Source of the DNA: Diplonema papillatum
Lineage: Eukaryota > Euglenozoa > Diplonemea > Diplonemida > Diplonemidae
Length of the DNA: 64,000 nucleotides
NCBI GenBank assembly: GCA_030068145.1
Contig: JAPJBO010000686.1
Coordinates: 61,771 to 125,770 of the forward strand
Direction of reading: 5' to 3'
A program made the position numbers and the translations under genes. The notes beneath the pieces were generated by a model. That model did not search any database, was not told the DNA's origin, and saw only the letters and a program-made list of their open reading frames with translations. Below are positions 50,206 through 63,800 of this stretch, piece by piece. Every line of letters begins with the position of its first letter. Position 1 is the first letter of the stretch.

Positions 50206-50377
50206 AGCCCGCACCTTTGATGCTGAGTGCAGACCCGGAAAAAAGTCCACCGGCTGCGGCCACCCCGCGCGCAAACCGACGCAAACGCGAAGAAACGAGC
50301 GAGGAGTCATCCGACGATGGCTCCGGCCTGGAAGCCACAGCGACCACCCTGCAACGAAAGACGCAGAGAGTGCACAG

Positions 50378-50430
50378 CGCGGGCATAGCTCAGGGTAGTC
50401 GAAGGCCTGGCAATCACGCTGATGCAACAA
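50378..50430 (+). other. tRNA-like A-box fragment
   Basis: GGGCATAGCTCAGGGTAGTC looks like a tRNA 5' half; the following GAAGGCCTGGCAATCACGCT is shared with 24895 (GAAGGCCTGACAAACACACT). No full cloverleaf forms. It may be a SINE head. Confidence 0.3.
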
Positions 50431-50511
50431 ACTTACCTACCCTTGGCACTTCAAACCAGAGCTGTTGCACCCGTTATGTGATACTTCCCTTGCACACACG
50501 ACCACCCAATC

Positions 50512-50720
50512 ACAGAGGACTGCTCCCGTTGCACTCGCCGGGCCCGGCGTCTCCTAGCTGCTTCTTGAGCCAGTCGTTCACGTCGGCCCTGGGGAAGCTC
50601 CAGCCGTGAGACTCGCCTCTGCACCGGTTGCGGCCGACGGCGAATAAGAGGCGTCTCGCAGAGCATATCGGGATGCTCGTAACAGAGTCGAGAAACCTTC
50701 CTGTTGCGGCAGGGGGGCAA
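50512..50720 (-). pseudogene. possible gene fragment
   Basis: The minus frame RNRCRGESHGWSFPRADVND, WLKKQLGDAGPGECNGSSPL is coherent and GC-rich. No start and no neighbouring exon were found. Confidence 0.3.
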
Positions 50721-50817
50721 GGGTGCTTCGCCTGCGCGGCATGCTGCCCTTAGCTCGCAGGATTCCTCGTATTATCTCTTTGTATACGACTGCCAGTTGC
50801 GAAGTCTTAAAGCAGTC

Positions 50818-51030
50818 CTCATCGGCATGCCGATGACTCCCCACTATCGCAACAATATTCCAATCTCAAAGGAGGTCCATGTGACGTAGCCCACACGAAG
50901 CACAGGTGATTCTGGGTTTAGTGGCGGGCGTAAGCGTTCAACAAAAAAGACCCACTTTGTAGTTGTATTGTTTTCTCCCCCCTCTAGCCTCGTCGAAATG
51001 AGCACAAGGCAGTCCCTCGAGTATTTTCTC
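50818..51030 (+). repeat. dispersed repeat B, copy with extra head
   Basis: ATGCCGATGACTCCCCACTA, CAATCTCAAAGGAGG, CCCACACGAAGCACAGG, GCGTAAGCGTTCAACAAAAA and AGGCAGTCCCTCGAGTATTT. The first 60 bp are shared with the units at 54010 and 54208. Confidence 0.75.
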
Positions 51031-51046
51031 CAGTCTGTCCTAAGAA

Positions 51047-51200
51047 GAAGCGTGGGGCCCATGACTAAATTATTAGGTGTCAGTCTCATTAGTCACAGCC
51101 TCGGCCAGCCAAAGTTAAAGTGTGCGAATATGTCTACACCTAGCCGCAATGGTCAACAGAGACTCTGAACATTGGACCTCTAAACCTCAAAAAAAATGCT
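51047..51200 (+). promoter_or_regulatory. repeat A remnant plus second-subtype module
   Basis: GCGTGGGGCCCATGACTAAA then GGTGTCAGTCTC is a piece of A. GGTCAACAGAGACTCTGAAC and GGACCTCTAAACCTCAAAAA at 51151-51195 is a weak module. No ORF follows. Confidence 0.35.
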
Positions 51201-51699
51201 TTTTTTTTCGGATTGGAACATCGGACTGAGCGTGAACTGAGGGTCGGACAGCAAGTCAAGACGGACCGACAGCAAAAGAAAAGAGACAGCGTAGTGGTAA
51301 TAGTAGTTTGAACTTGATATGCAGCAACAACCTGTGACGATAGAAGGCACAAAATAGTAGTATGCGTCGTCTGCCGAAGACAGCAGGCGCAGGGGGCAGG
51401 TCTTGCTTTACTTTTCTCTTCTTCATGGAGACCCGCCCCCGGCAATCCCAGCTGTCCAATTACGGTCGCGAAAGGTTTGTGCCCTATAAGTGATGAGGTG
51501 GTTGACCAGGCCCCCACCAAGCCTTATAGACAACACGGGTGCTTAGGTGTGCGCTCAGCCATCACATGCCCCAGATCTTGCTACTTGACCTGACTCAGCA
51601 GCCACCCAGATGGCCAAAGAGCAGGGGATTAGCTGCTATCCACATTTGGACTGTCAGTCAAAATTGGAAAAGCCGGCGGGGAAAAAGAGAAAGAAAAGA
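51201..51699. other. no gene recognised
   Basis: GATATGCAGCAACAACCTGT at about 51316 is the complement-like relative of sequence at 13880-14000. Nothing else was recognised. Confidence 0.3.
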
Positions 51700-52085
51700 A
51701 GAAGAAAAGGCCGCTCCGGGTCCAGGAGCGTGACGGTCAACCACAGCTTGCAAGGCTTGAGTCGGCGGCAGCACAGTGCCACAACCCCGTCCGCTCTGCC
51801 CTGTGGCTGACCGTCTCGTCGAGCTTGTGTTCAGCGCAAGCCCCAAGCCCCAAGGTGCGCCACGCCTTGGAAAAAGAAGAAGAAGAAGAAGAAAAAGAAA
51901 AAGAAAAAGGCCGCTCCTGGTCCAGGAACGTGACGGTCAACCACAGCTTGCGAAGCTTGAGTCGGAGGCAGCACAGTGCCACAACCCCGTCCGCTCTGCC
52001 CTGCGGCTGACCGTCTCGACGAGCTTGCTTTCAGCGCGAGCGCCAAGCCCCAAAGTGCGCCAAGCCTTGATGCTTTAGTCTGGGA
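51700..52085 (+). repeat. two-copy tandem repeat, about 198 bp
   Basis: AGGAGCGTGACGGTCAACCA/AGGAACGTGACGGTCAACCA, GCACAGTGCCACAACCCCGT and GACCGTCTCG recur at 51709 and 51907, each preceded by GAAGAAAAAGAAA-rich sequence. Confidence 0.85.
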
Positions 52086-52535
52086 AATCGGTAGCCACTT
52101 GACCCGTCGGCCCGTGGCTCTGCAGTACCGCCGAACACGTGAAGCTTGGCTCCCGTGTAGCAGGCTTTCCCTGGTACCTTGGAAAAAGAAGAAAATAAAT
52201 GGCACTACAGGTTAAAACTTATACCGGACAAATACTGGAACATAATAATGCCGGACCTGAATACCCCTTCGACACTCAGAGAATGTGACTGCCGAGTGGC
52301 TTTCGACGGGCGCAGAAGAGAGTCATAGTTACTCCCGCCTTTTACCCGCGCTTGACCTGTTCTCTCAGCGTGACATTCAGGGCACTGGGCGGAAGTCACA
52401 TTCCACTCACCACAGCATTGTCGTGAAGATACGTCGCGTCTGTGTTGAGCCTATTCCTGAGTGAGGACGCAAAAAGCCGTTAGCGGTCCAAATTTGGAAA
52501 ATGTGCCGGAGACCAAGCTAATGCCCCGCAAAGAA
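52086..52535. other. no feature recognised
   Basis: I see neither a gene nor a repeat here beyond CTTGGAAAAAGAAGAA at 52180, shared with the preceding repeat. Confidence 0.3.
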
Positions 52536-53092
52536 ATACTCGACGTAGCTGCTTCGACTCCGAATGGAAGGGAGGAAATATAGAGGTAGAGGGGAAATCC
52601 AATACAAACACAATTTGATGTGTTCTTCGCTTACACCACCGTGTGTTGCTTTCTCACTCAGGACTTTGACCTGTTGTGTTTGTGTGATTTGTCGTGTAGG
52701 GGTAGACCCGCATGACCTTACGTCCGTCAAACACGGGGTTCGGTAGTTACAGCACTGGGGATCTGTTCTTTGTCGAGCAGCATCGTCGAGCATTTCCTTT
52801 TAAGCTGGCGCTTATGTAAAAATACTCGACGTAGCTGCTTCGACTCCGAATGGAAGGGGGGAAATATAGAGGTATACAAACACAATCTGATTTGTTCTTC
52901 GCTTACACCACAGGATTTTTTGACCTGTTGTGTTTGTGTGATTTGTCGTGTAGGGGTAGACCCGCATGACCTCACGTCCGTTCAACACGTGGTTCGGTAG
53001 TTACAGCACTTGGGATCCCTTCTGTTCTTTGTCGGGCAGCATCGTCGAGCATTTCCTTTCAAGCTGGCGCTTATGTAAAAAAAAAAAAAAAA
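52536..53092 (+). repeat. two-copy tandem repeat, about 283 bp
   Basis: AATACTCGACGTAGCTGCTT, TTTGTGTGATTTGTCGTGTA and AGCATCGTCGAGCATTTCCT occur in both copies (starts 52536 and 52819). The second copy lacks the CCGTGTGTTGCTTTCTCAC block and ends in poly-A. Confidence 0.88.
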
Positions 53093-53339
53093 AAAGAAAT
53101 AGAAAGAAGCAGACGTCTAACAGCACCCAGTCTCACCTAAACGGTGTCCGAACGCGAGTCCACATTTTCGAGGGTTCTTATTGAAGTATGCAAACTTTGC
53201 CGGGGCAGACGAGACCCCTTGAGGTTGTGCTGCCTCCACGTGTTTGCGAGAGTCAGAAGCCCCCTAACGTAACCTGTAAACCAGGACCCCCTCCCCGCCC
53301 ACCCCGCTCAGTCACAATCAGGGCGGGGGCCCTGAGTTT
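53093..53339. other. spacer
   Basis: It follows the poly-A end of the previous repeat; no feature is recognised. Confidence 0.3.
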
Positions 53340-53610
53340 TTTAACCTTAATCGCTCAGACACGGTTGCAGGGGCCTCCTCCCCTGACGGATTCGCTCTAG
53401 TAGCACGGGTGGTCCTGGCTGTGACGAGCTACGAACAGCCGCCTGGCAAACCAGACTCACACCGCTGTCCTGTCTGCGGACGCTCAGGCTCCGCGCTGAT
53501 GATGGTCCGCCTTGTGTGTCCGTGGCTTGAAGAACCGAAACACGGCGCAGACGGGACCAGTGCGGTGTTGAGCACATATCCATTCCAAGCACGTTCTTGC
53601 CTCCCACCCA
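53340..53610 (+). repeat. dispersed repeat C, copy 3
   Basis: CTCAGACACGGTTGCAGGGG to AAGCACGTTCTTGCCTCCCA. It is the most coding-like copy: HRCPVCGRSGSALMMVRLVC in one plus frame contains a CxxC. Confidence 0.8.
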
Positions 53611-53714
53611 CCCCATCTCGTGGGAAAAGCGAAGTGCCATCCTCTTTATCTAGCCACCGAGAGCAGTGACTCAACCGTTCTTTTCTTCGGCCGCCGCGTG
53701 CCCGTCCCACATTT

Positions 53715-54330
53715 TAGAATGTGCCTGCTTCGTGGGAAATACAGGAAGCTGCCATTGCAGAATCTCAAAGCCGTCGCGGGGTACCACGACGGAAGCGCGC
53801 CAAGAGTGACCCATCCGGTGTTGTCGATTCATCGTCGGAATGCTAAGCGCGTAGCACTAGGAAGGTGTTTGGGCACCGGGTTCAAAGAAATCGGACAACG
53901 AACGTTCCCACCCACCCGCACCGGTTTGCTTGTCTTGTTTTTCGTGTCCGCGTTCAGCGCGAGGTCCAGGGGACCTGAGCAAAGAAAGGAGGCAGAGCGC
54001 GGGACTCATCGGCATGCCGACGACTCCACTACCGCAACAATGTCCAATCTCAAAGAGGGGAAATGCGTTGCTACCGGGTTCAAAGGAATCGGACAACGAA
54101 CGTTCCCACCCACCCGCACCGGTTTGCTTGTCTTGTTTTTCGTGTCCGCGTTCAGCGCGAGGTCCAGGGGACCTGGGCAAAGAAAGGAGGCAGAGCGCGG
54201 GACTCATCGGCATGCCGACGACTCCACTACCGCAACAGTATCCAATTTCAAAGAGGGGAAATGCGTTGTCCCCCCCCCCGCCCACACGAAACACAGGTAA
54301 CTCTGGGTTCGGTGGGGGGCCTAAGCGTTT
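53715..54330 (+). repeat. repeat B head plus 198-bp in-frame tandem duplication
   Basis: TCGGACAACGAACGTTCCCA recurs at 53891 and 54089. The unit is 66 codons, so a plus frame of 226 codons (53620-54300) stays open and repeats GQRTFPPTRTGLLVLFFVSA. Units end with the AATCTCAAAGAGGGGAAATG head of repeat B. Because it is built of repeats I do not call a gene. Confidence 0.7.
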
Positions 54331-54870
54331 GTAGCTGCAGAAGTGCAAGGCAGGAGGGGCATTGGCCCAATTTTCTGTTTCCGACATTCTTTCGAAGCCC
54401 GCCGGGCGTCGGCAGCCACCTCGTGCGTATACACAAGCAATCCAAGATAATACAAGTAGGCCGCAGGTGCGTGCGGAGGAAATGTACTGCATTACACAGC
54501 AACCCCTCCAAACCCCAGGGAAAAGCAGGGCGTGACTCCGAAAGGTGTCAACCGTGCATCTCCATTCCGTGTGAAGTCGAAAAAGGAGGGTACCGCCCGG
54601 GGATTATTCTAATCTCCGAAATTCGGGAAAATCATGGTTAAAAAGTCTGTAGCATAGCTGGAAAGACTTTTTACTGCCTGTCACCTGACTTTTCTGCATT
54701 CAGGGCTACTTTTCTGCACCACAGACGGACTTTTCTGCACTCGTGGCTTTTGTGTGTTTTAGGTGCACAAACGGGGGGGGAAGGGCAGTGTAGTTACCAC
54801 ATACTGCGTAGGTGTGTATCGAAGTAACGGAGTACGCAAGAACTCCGCACAAACTAAGCGGGAACGCAAT
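54331..54870 (+). other. spacer with three ACTTTTCTGCA words
   Basis: ACTTTTCTGCA occurs at 54688, 54708 and 54729, spaced 20-21 bp. A CA-like TTTGTGTGTTTTAGGTGCAC follows. No gene is recognised. Confidence 0.5.
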
Positions 54871-57800
54871 ACGGGGTACGGCTACATTTTGATACTCCAT
54901 ATGCAGCTGGTGGCTAACTGAGTGTCTAAACGGTCCTGACAGGGCTCGCAATTACGCAATACGGGGTACGGCTACATTTTGATACTCCATATGCAGCTGG
55001 TGGCTAACTCAGTGTCTAAACGGTCCTGACAGGGCTCGCAATTACGCAATACGGGGTACGGCTACATTTTGATACTCCATATGCAGCTGGTGGCTAACTC
55101 AGTGTCTAAACGGTCCTGACAGGGCTCGCAATTACGCAATACGGGGTACGGCTACATTTTGATACTCCATATGCAGCTGGTGGCTAACTCAGGGTCTAAA
55201 CGGTCCTGACAGGGCTCGCAATTACGCAATACGGGGTACGGCTACATTTTGATACTCCATATGCAGCTGGTGGCTATCTCAGGGTCTAAACGGTCCTGAC
55301 AGGGCTCGCAATTACGCAATACGGGGTACGGCTACATTTTGATACTCCATATGCAGCTGGTGGCTATCTCAGTGTCTAAACGGTCCTGACAGGGCTCGCA
55401 ATTACGCAATACGGGGTACGGCTACATTTTGATACTCCATATGCAGCTGGTGGCTAACTCAGGGTCTAAACGGTCCTGACAGGGCTCGCAATTACGCAAT
55501 ACGGGGTACGGCTACATTTTGATACTCCATATGCAGCTGGTGGCTAACTCAGTGTCTAAACGGTCCTGACAGGGCTCGCAATTACGCAATACGGGGTACG
55601 GCTACATTTTGATACTCCATATGCAGCTGGTGGCTAACTCAGTGTCTAAACGGTCCTGACAGGGCTCGCAATTACGCAATACGGGGTACGGCTACATTTT
55701 GATACTCCATATGCAGCTGGTGGCTAACTCAGTGTCTAAACGGTCCTGACAGGGCTCGCAATTACGCAATACGGGGTACGGCTACATTTTGATACTCCAT
55801 ATGCAGCTGGTGGCTAACTCAGTGTCTAAACGGTCCTGACAGGGCTCGCAATTACGCAATACGGGGTACGGCTACATTTTGATACTCCATATGCAGCTGG
55901 TGGCTAACTCAGTGTCTAAACGGTCCTGACAGGGCTCGCAATTACGCAATACGGGGTACGGCTACATTTTGATACTCCATATGCAGCTGGTGGCTAACTC
56001 AGTGTCTAAACGGTCCTGACAGGGCTCGCAATTACGCAATACGGGGTACGGCTACATTTTGATACTCCATATGCAGCTGGTGGCTAACTCAGTGTCTAAA
56101 CGGTCCTGACAGGGCTCGCAATTACGCAATACGGGGTACGGCTACATTTTGATACTCCATATGCAGCTGGTGGCTAACTCAGTGTCTAAACGGTCCTGAC
56201 AGGGCTCGCAATTACGCAATACGGGGTACGGCTACATTTTGATACTCCATATGCAGCTGGTGGCTAACTCAGTGTCTAAACGGTCCTGACAGGGCTCGCA
56301 ATTACGCAATACGGGGTACGGCTACATTTTGATACTCCATATGCAGCTGGTGGCTAACTCAGTGTCTAAACGGTCCTGACAGGGCTCGCAATTACGCAAT
56401 ACGGGGTACGGCTACATTTTGATACTCCATATGCAGCTGGTGGCTATCTCAGTGTCTAAACGGTCCTGACAGGGCTCGCAATTACGCAATACGGGGTACG
56501 GCTACATTTTGATACTCCATATGCAGCTGGTGGCTATCTCAGTGTCTAAACGGTCCTGACAGGGCTCGCAATTACGCAATACGGGGTACGGCTACATTTT
56601 GATACTCCATATGCAGCTGGTGGCTAACTCAGGGTCTAAACGGTCCTGACAGGGCTCGCAATTACGCAATACGGGGTACGGCTACATTTTGATACTCCAT
56701 ATGCAGCTGGTGGCTAACTCAGTGTCTAAACGGTCCTGACAGGGCTCGCAATTACGCAATACGGGGTACGGCTACATTTTGATACTCCATATGCAGCTGG
56801 TGGCTAACTCAGGGTCTAAACGGTCCTGACAGGGCTCGCAATTACGCAATACGGGGTACGGCTACATTTTGATACTCCATATGCAGCTGGTGGCTAACTC
56901 AGTGTCTAAACGGTCCTGACAGGGCTCGCAATTACGCAATACGGGGTACGGCTACATTTTGATACTCCATATGCAGCTGGTGGCTAACTCAGTGTCTAAA
57001 CGGTCCTGACAGGGCTCGCAATTACGCAATACGGGGTACGGCTACATTTTGATACTCCATATGCAGCTGGTGGCTATCTCAGTGTCTAAACGGTCCTGAC
57101 AGGGCTCGCAATTACGCAATACGGGGTACGGCTACATTTTGATACTCCATATGCAGCTGGTGGCTATCTCAGTGTCTAAACGGTCCTGACAGGGCTCGCA
57201 ATTACGCAATACGGGGTACGGCTACATTTTGATACTCCATATGCAGCTGGTGGCTAACTCAGGGTCTAAACGGTCCTGACAGGGCTCGCAATTACGCAAT
57301 ACGGGGTACGGCTACATTTTGATACTCCATATGCAGCTGGTGGCTAACTCAGTGTCTAAACGGTCCTGACAGGGCTCGCAATTACGCAATACGGGGTACG
57401 GCTACATTTTGATACTCCATATGCAGCTGGTGGCTAACTCAGTGTCTAAACGGTCCTGACAGGGCTCGCAATTACGCAATACGGGGTACGGCTACATTTT
57501 GATACTCCATATGCAGCTGGTGGCTAACTCAGTGTCTAAACGGTCCTGACAGGGCTCGCAATTACGCAATACGGGGTACGGCTACATTTTGATACTCCAT
57601 ATGCAGCTGGTGGCTAACTCAGGGTCTAAACGGTCCTGACAGGGCTCGCAATTACGCAATACGGGGTACGGCTACATTTTGATACTCCATATGCAGCTGG
57701 TGGCTAACTCAGTGTCTAAACGGTCCTGACAGGGCTCGCAATTACGCAATACGGGGTACGGCTACATTTTGATACTCCATATGCAGCTGGTGGCTAACTC

Positions 57801-60800
57801 AGTGTCTAAACGGTCCTGACAGGGCTCGCAATTACGCAATACGGGGTACGGCTACATTTTGATACTCCATATGCAGCTGGTGGCTAACTCAGTGTCTAAA
57901 CGGTCCTGACAGGGCTCGCAATTACGCAATACGGGGTACGGCTACATTTTGATACTCCATATGCAGCTGGTGGCTAACTCAGTGTCTAAACGGTCCTGAC
58001 AGGGCTCGCAATTACGCAATACGGGGTACGGCTACATTTTGATACTCCATATGCAGCTGGTGGCTAACTCAGGGTCTAAACGGTCCTGACAGGGCTCGCA
58101 ATTACGCAATACGGGGTACGGCTACATTTTGATACTCCATATGCAGCTGGTGGCTAACTCAGTGTCTAAACGGTCCTGACAGGGCTCGCAATTACGCAAT
58201 ACGGGGTACGGCTACATTTTGATACTCCATATGCAGCTGGTGGCTAACTCAGGGTCTAAACGGTCCTGACAGGGCTCGCAATTACGCAATACGGGGTACG
58301 GCTACATTTTGATACTCCATATGCAGCTGGTGGCTAACTCAGTGTCTAAACGGTCCTGACAGGGCTCGCAATTACGCAATACGGGGTACGGCTACATTTT
58401 GATACTCCATATGCAGCTGGTGGCTAACTCAGGGTCTAAACGGTCCTGACAGGGCTCGCAATTACGCAATACGGGGTACGGCTACATTTTGATACTCCAT
58501 ATGCAGCTGGTGGCTAACTCAGTGTCTAAACGGTCCTGACAGGGCTCGCAATTACGCAATACGGGGTACGGCTACATTTTGATACTCCATATGCAGCTGG
58601 TGGCTAACTCAGGGTCTAAACGGTCCTGACAGGGCTCGCAATTACGCAATACGGGGTACGGCTACATTTTGATACTCCATATGCAGCTGGTGGCTAACTC
58701 AGGGTCTAAACGGTCCTGACAGGGCTCGCAATTACGCAATACGGGGTACGGCTACATTTTGATACTCCATATGCAGCTGGTGGCTAACTCAGTGTCTAAA
58801 CGGTCCTGACAGGGCTCGCAATTACGCAATACGGGGTACGGCTACATTTTGATACTCCATATGCAGCTGGTGGCTAACTGGTGTCTAAACGGTCCTGACA
58901 GGGCTCGCAATTACGCAATACGGGGTACGGCTACATTTTGATACTCCATATGCAGCTGGTGGCTAACTCAGTGTCTAAACGGTCCTGACAGGGCTCGCAA
59001 TTACGCAATACGGGGTACGGCTACATTTTGATACTCCATATGCAGCTGGTGGCTAACTCAGTGTCTAAACGGTCCTGACAGGGCTCGCAATTACGCAATA
59101 CGGGGTACGGCTACATTTTGATACTCCATATGCAGCTGGTGGCTAACTCAGTGTCTAAACGGTCCTGACAGGGCTCGCAATTACGCAATACGGGGTACGG
59201 CTACATTTTGATACTCCATATGCAGCTGGTGGCTAACTCAGGGTCTAAACGGTCCTGACAGGGCTCGCAATTACGCAATACGGGGTACGGCTACATTTTG
59301 ATACTCCATATGCAGCTGGTGGCTAACTCAGGGTCTAAACGGTCCTGACAGGGCTCGCAATTACGCAATACGGGGTACGGCTACATTTTGATACTCCATA
59401 TGCAGCTGGTGGCTAACTCAGGGTCTAAACGGTCCTGACAGGGCTCGCAATTACGCAATACGGGGTACGGCTACATTTTGATACTCCATATGCAGCTGGT
59501 GGCTAACTCAGGGTCTAAACGGTCCTGACAGGGCTCGCAATTACGCAATACGGGGTACGGCTACATTTTGATACTCCATATGCAGCTGGTGGCTAACTCA
59601 GTGTCTAAACGGTCCTGACAGGGCTCGCAATTACGCAATACGGGGTACGGCTACATTTTGATACTCCATATGCAGCTGGTGGCTAACTCAGGGTCTAAAC
59701 GGTCCTGACAGGGCTCGCAATTACGCAATACGGGGTACGGCTACATTTTGATACTCCATATGCAGCTGGTGGCTATCTCAGTGTCTAAACGGTCCTGACA
59801 GGGCTCGCAATTACGCAATACGGGGTACGGCTACATTTTGATACTCCATATGCAGCTGGTGGCTAACTCAGTGTCTAAACGGTCCTGACAGGGCTCGCAA
59901 TTACGCAATACGGGGTACGGCTACATTTTGATACTCCATATGCAGCTGGTGGCTAACTCAGGGTCTAAACGGTCCTGACAGGGCTCGCAATTACGCAATA
60001 CGGGGTACGGCTACATTTTGATACTCCATATGCAGCTGGTGGCTAACTCAGGGTCTAAACGGTCCTGACAGGGCTCGCAATTACGCAATACGGGGTACGG
60101 CTACATTTTGATACTCCATATGCAGCTGGTGGCTAACTCAGTGTCTAAACGGTCCTGACAGGGCTCGCAATTACGCAATACGGGGTACGGCTACATTTTG
60201 ATACTCCATATGCAGCTGGTGGCTAACTCAGTGTCTAAACGGTCCTGACAGGGCTCGCAATTACGCAATACGGGGTACGGCTACATTTTGATACTCCATA
60301 TGCAGCTGGTGGCTAACTCAGGGTCTAAACGGTCCTGACAGGGCTCGCAATTACGCAATACGGGGTACGGCTACATTTTGATACTCCATATGCAGCTGGT
60401 GGCTAACTCAGTGTCTAAACGGTCCTGACAGGGCTCGCAATTACGCAATACGGGGTACGGCTACATTTTGATACTCCATATGCAGCTGGTGGCTAACTCA
60501 GTGTCTAAACGGTCCTGACAGGGCTCGCAATTACGCAATACGGGGTACGGCTACATTTTGATACTCCATATGCAGCTGGTGGCTAACTCAGTGTCTAAAC
60601 GGTCCTGACAGGGCTCGCAATTACGCAATACGGGGTACGGCTACATTTTGATACTCCATATGCAGCTGGTGGCTAACTCAGTGTCTAAACGGTCCTGACA
60701 GGGCTCGCAATTACGCAATACGGGGTACGGCTACATTTTGATACTCCATATGCAGCTGGTGGCTAACTCAGTGTCTAAACGGTCCTGACAGGGCTCGCAA

Positions 60801-63800
60801 TTACGCAATACGGGGTACGGCTACATTTTGATACTCCATATGCAGCTGGTGGCTAACTCAGGGTCTAAACGGTCCTGACAGGGCTCGCAATTACGCAATA
60901 CGGGGTACGGCTACATTTTGATACTCCATATGCAGCTGGTGGCTAACTCAGGTCTAAACGGTCCTGACAGGGCTCGCAATTACGCAATACGGGGTACGGC
61001 TACATTTTGATACTCCATATGCAGCTGGTGGCTAACTCAGTGTCTAAACGGTCCTGACAGGGCTCGCAATTACGCAATACGGGGTACGGCTACATTTTGA
61101 TACTCCATATGCAGCTGGTGGCTAACTCAGTGTCTAAACGGTCCTGACAGGGCTCGCAATTACGCAATACGGGGTACGGCTACATTTTGATACTCCATAT
61201 GCAGCTGGTGGCTAACTCAGGTCTAAACGGTCCTGACAGGGCTCGCAATTACGCAATACGGGGTACGGCTACATTTTGATACTCCATATGCAGCTGGTGG
61301 CTAACTCAGGTCTAAACGGTCCTGACAGGGCTCGCAATTACGCAATACGGGGTACGGCTACATTTTGATACTCCATATGCAGCTGGTGGCTATCTCAGGT
61401 GTCTAAACGGTCCTGACAGGGCTCGCAATTACGCAATACGGGGTACGGCTACATTTTGATACTCCATATGCAGCTGGTGGCTAACTCAGGTCTAAACGGT
61501 CCTGACAGGGCTCGCAATTACGCAATACGGGGTACGGCTACATTTTGATACTCCATATGCAGCTGGTGGCTAACTCAGGGTCTAAACGGTCCTGACAGGG
61601 CTCGCAATTACGCAATACGGGGTACGGCTACATTTTGATACTCCATATGCAGCTGGTGGCTAACTCAGTGTCTAAACGGTCCTGACAGGGCTCGCAATTA
61701 CGCAATACGGGGTACGGCTACATTTTGATACTCCATATGCAGCTGGTGGCTATCTCAGGGTCTAAACGGTCCTGACAGGGCTCGCAATTACGCAATACGG
61801 GGTACGGCTACATTTTGATACTCCATATGCAGCTGGTGGCTAACTCAGGGTCTAAACGGTCCTGACAGGGCTCGCAATTACGCAATACGGGGTACGGCTA
61901 CATTTTGATACTCCATATGCAGCTGGTGGCTAACTCAGGGTCTAAACGGTCCTGACAGGGCTCGCAATTACGCAATACGGGGTACGGCTACATTTTGATA
62001 CTCCATATGCAGCTGGTGGCTAACTCAGGGTCTAAACGGTCCTGACAGGGCTCGCAATTACGCAATACGGGGTACGGCTACATTTTGATACTCCATATGC
62101 AGCTGGTGGCTAACTCAGGTCTAAACGGTCCTGACAGGGCTCGCAATTACGCAATACGGGGTACGGCTACATTTTGATACTCCATATGCAGCTGGTGGCT
62201 AACTCAGTGTCTAAACGGTCCTGACAGGGCTCGCAATTACGCAATACGGGGTACGGCTACATTTTGATACTCCATATGCAGCTGGTGGCTATCTCAGGGT
62301 CTAAACGGTCCTGACAGGGCTCGCAATTACGCAATACGGGGTACGGCTACATTTTGATACTCCATATGCAGCTGGTGGCTAACTCAGGTGTCTAAACGGT
62401 CCTGACAGGGCTCGCAATTACGCAATACGGGGTACGGCTACATTTTGATACTCCATATGCAGCTGGTGGCTAACTCAGTGTCTAAACGGTCCTGACAGGG
62501 CTCGCAATTACGCAATACGGGGTACGGCTACATTTTGATACTCCATATGCAGCTGGTGGCTATCTCAGGTCTAAACGGTCCTGACAGGGCTCGCAATTAC
62601 GCAATACGGGGTACGGCTACATTTTGATACTCCATATGCAGCTGTGGCTAACTCAGGTCTAAACGGTCCTGACAGGGCTCGCAATTACGCAATACGGGGT
62701 ACGGCTACATTTTGATACTCCATATGCAGCTGGTGGCTAACTCAGTGTCTAAACGGTCCTGACAGGGCTCGCAATTACGCAATACGGGGTACGGCTACAT
62801 TTTGATACTCCATATGCAGCTGGTGGCTAACTCAGGGTCTAAACGGTCCTGACAGGCTCGCAATTACGCAATACGGGGTACGGCTACATTTGATACTCCA
62901 TATGCAGCTGGTGGCTATCTCAGGGTCTAAACGTCCTGACAGGGCTCGCAATTACGCAATACGGGGTACGGCTACATTTTGATACTCCATATGCAGCTGG
63001 TGGCTAACTCAGGTCTAAACGGTCCTGACAGGGCTCGCAATACGCAATACGGGGTACCACATTTTGATACTCCATATGCAGCTGGTGGCTAACTCAGGGT
63101 CTAAACGGTCCTGACAGGGCTCGCAATTACGCAATACGGGGTACGGCTACATTTTGATACTCCATATGCAGCTGGTGGCTATCTCAGTGTCTAAACGGTC
63201 CTGACAGGGCTCGCAATTACGCAATACGGGGTACGGCTACATTTTGATACTCCATATGCAGCTGGTGGCTATCTCAGTGTCTAAACGGTCCTGACAGGGC
63301 TCGCAATTACGCAATACGGGGTACGGCTACATTTTGATACTCCATATGCAGCTGGTGGCTATCTCAGTGTCTAAACGGTCCTGACAGGGCTCGCAATTAC
63401 GCAATACGGGGTACGGCTACATTTTGATACTCCATATGCAGCTGGTGGCTAACTCAGTGTCTAAACGGTCCTGACAGGGCTCGCAATTACGCAATACGGG
63501 GTACGGCTACATTTTGATACTCCATATGCAGCTGGTGGCTAACTCAGTGTCTAAACGGTCCTGACAGGGCTCGCAATTACGCAATACGGGGTACGGCTAC
63601 ATTTTGATACTCCATATGCAGCTGGTGGCTATCTCAGTGTCTAAACGGTCCTGACAGGGCTCGCAATTACGCAATACGGGGTACGGCTACATTTTGATAC
63701 TCCATATGCAGCTGGTGGCTACCTCAGGGTCTAAACGGTCCTGACAGGGCTCGCAACTACGCAATACGGGGTACGGCTACATTTTGATACTCCATATGCA

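Noticed and set aside
50378-50430. Functional tRNA gene
   Set aside because: D stem does not close and no matching T arm follows at the right distance; the B-box-like sequence at 50043 lies upstream.
53620-54300. 226-codon ORF as a gene
   Set aside because: Made of a 198-bp tandem duplication and repeat-B pieces; openness follows from the unit being 66 codons.
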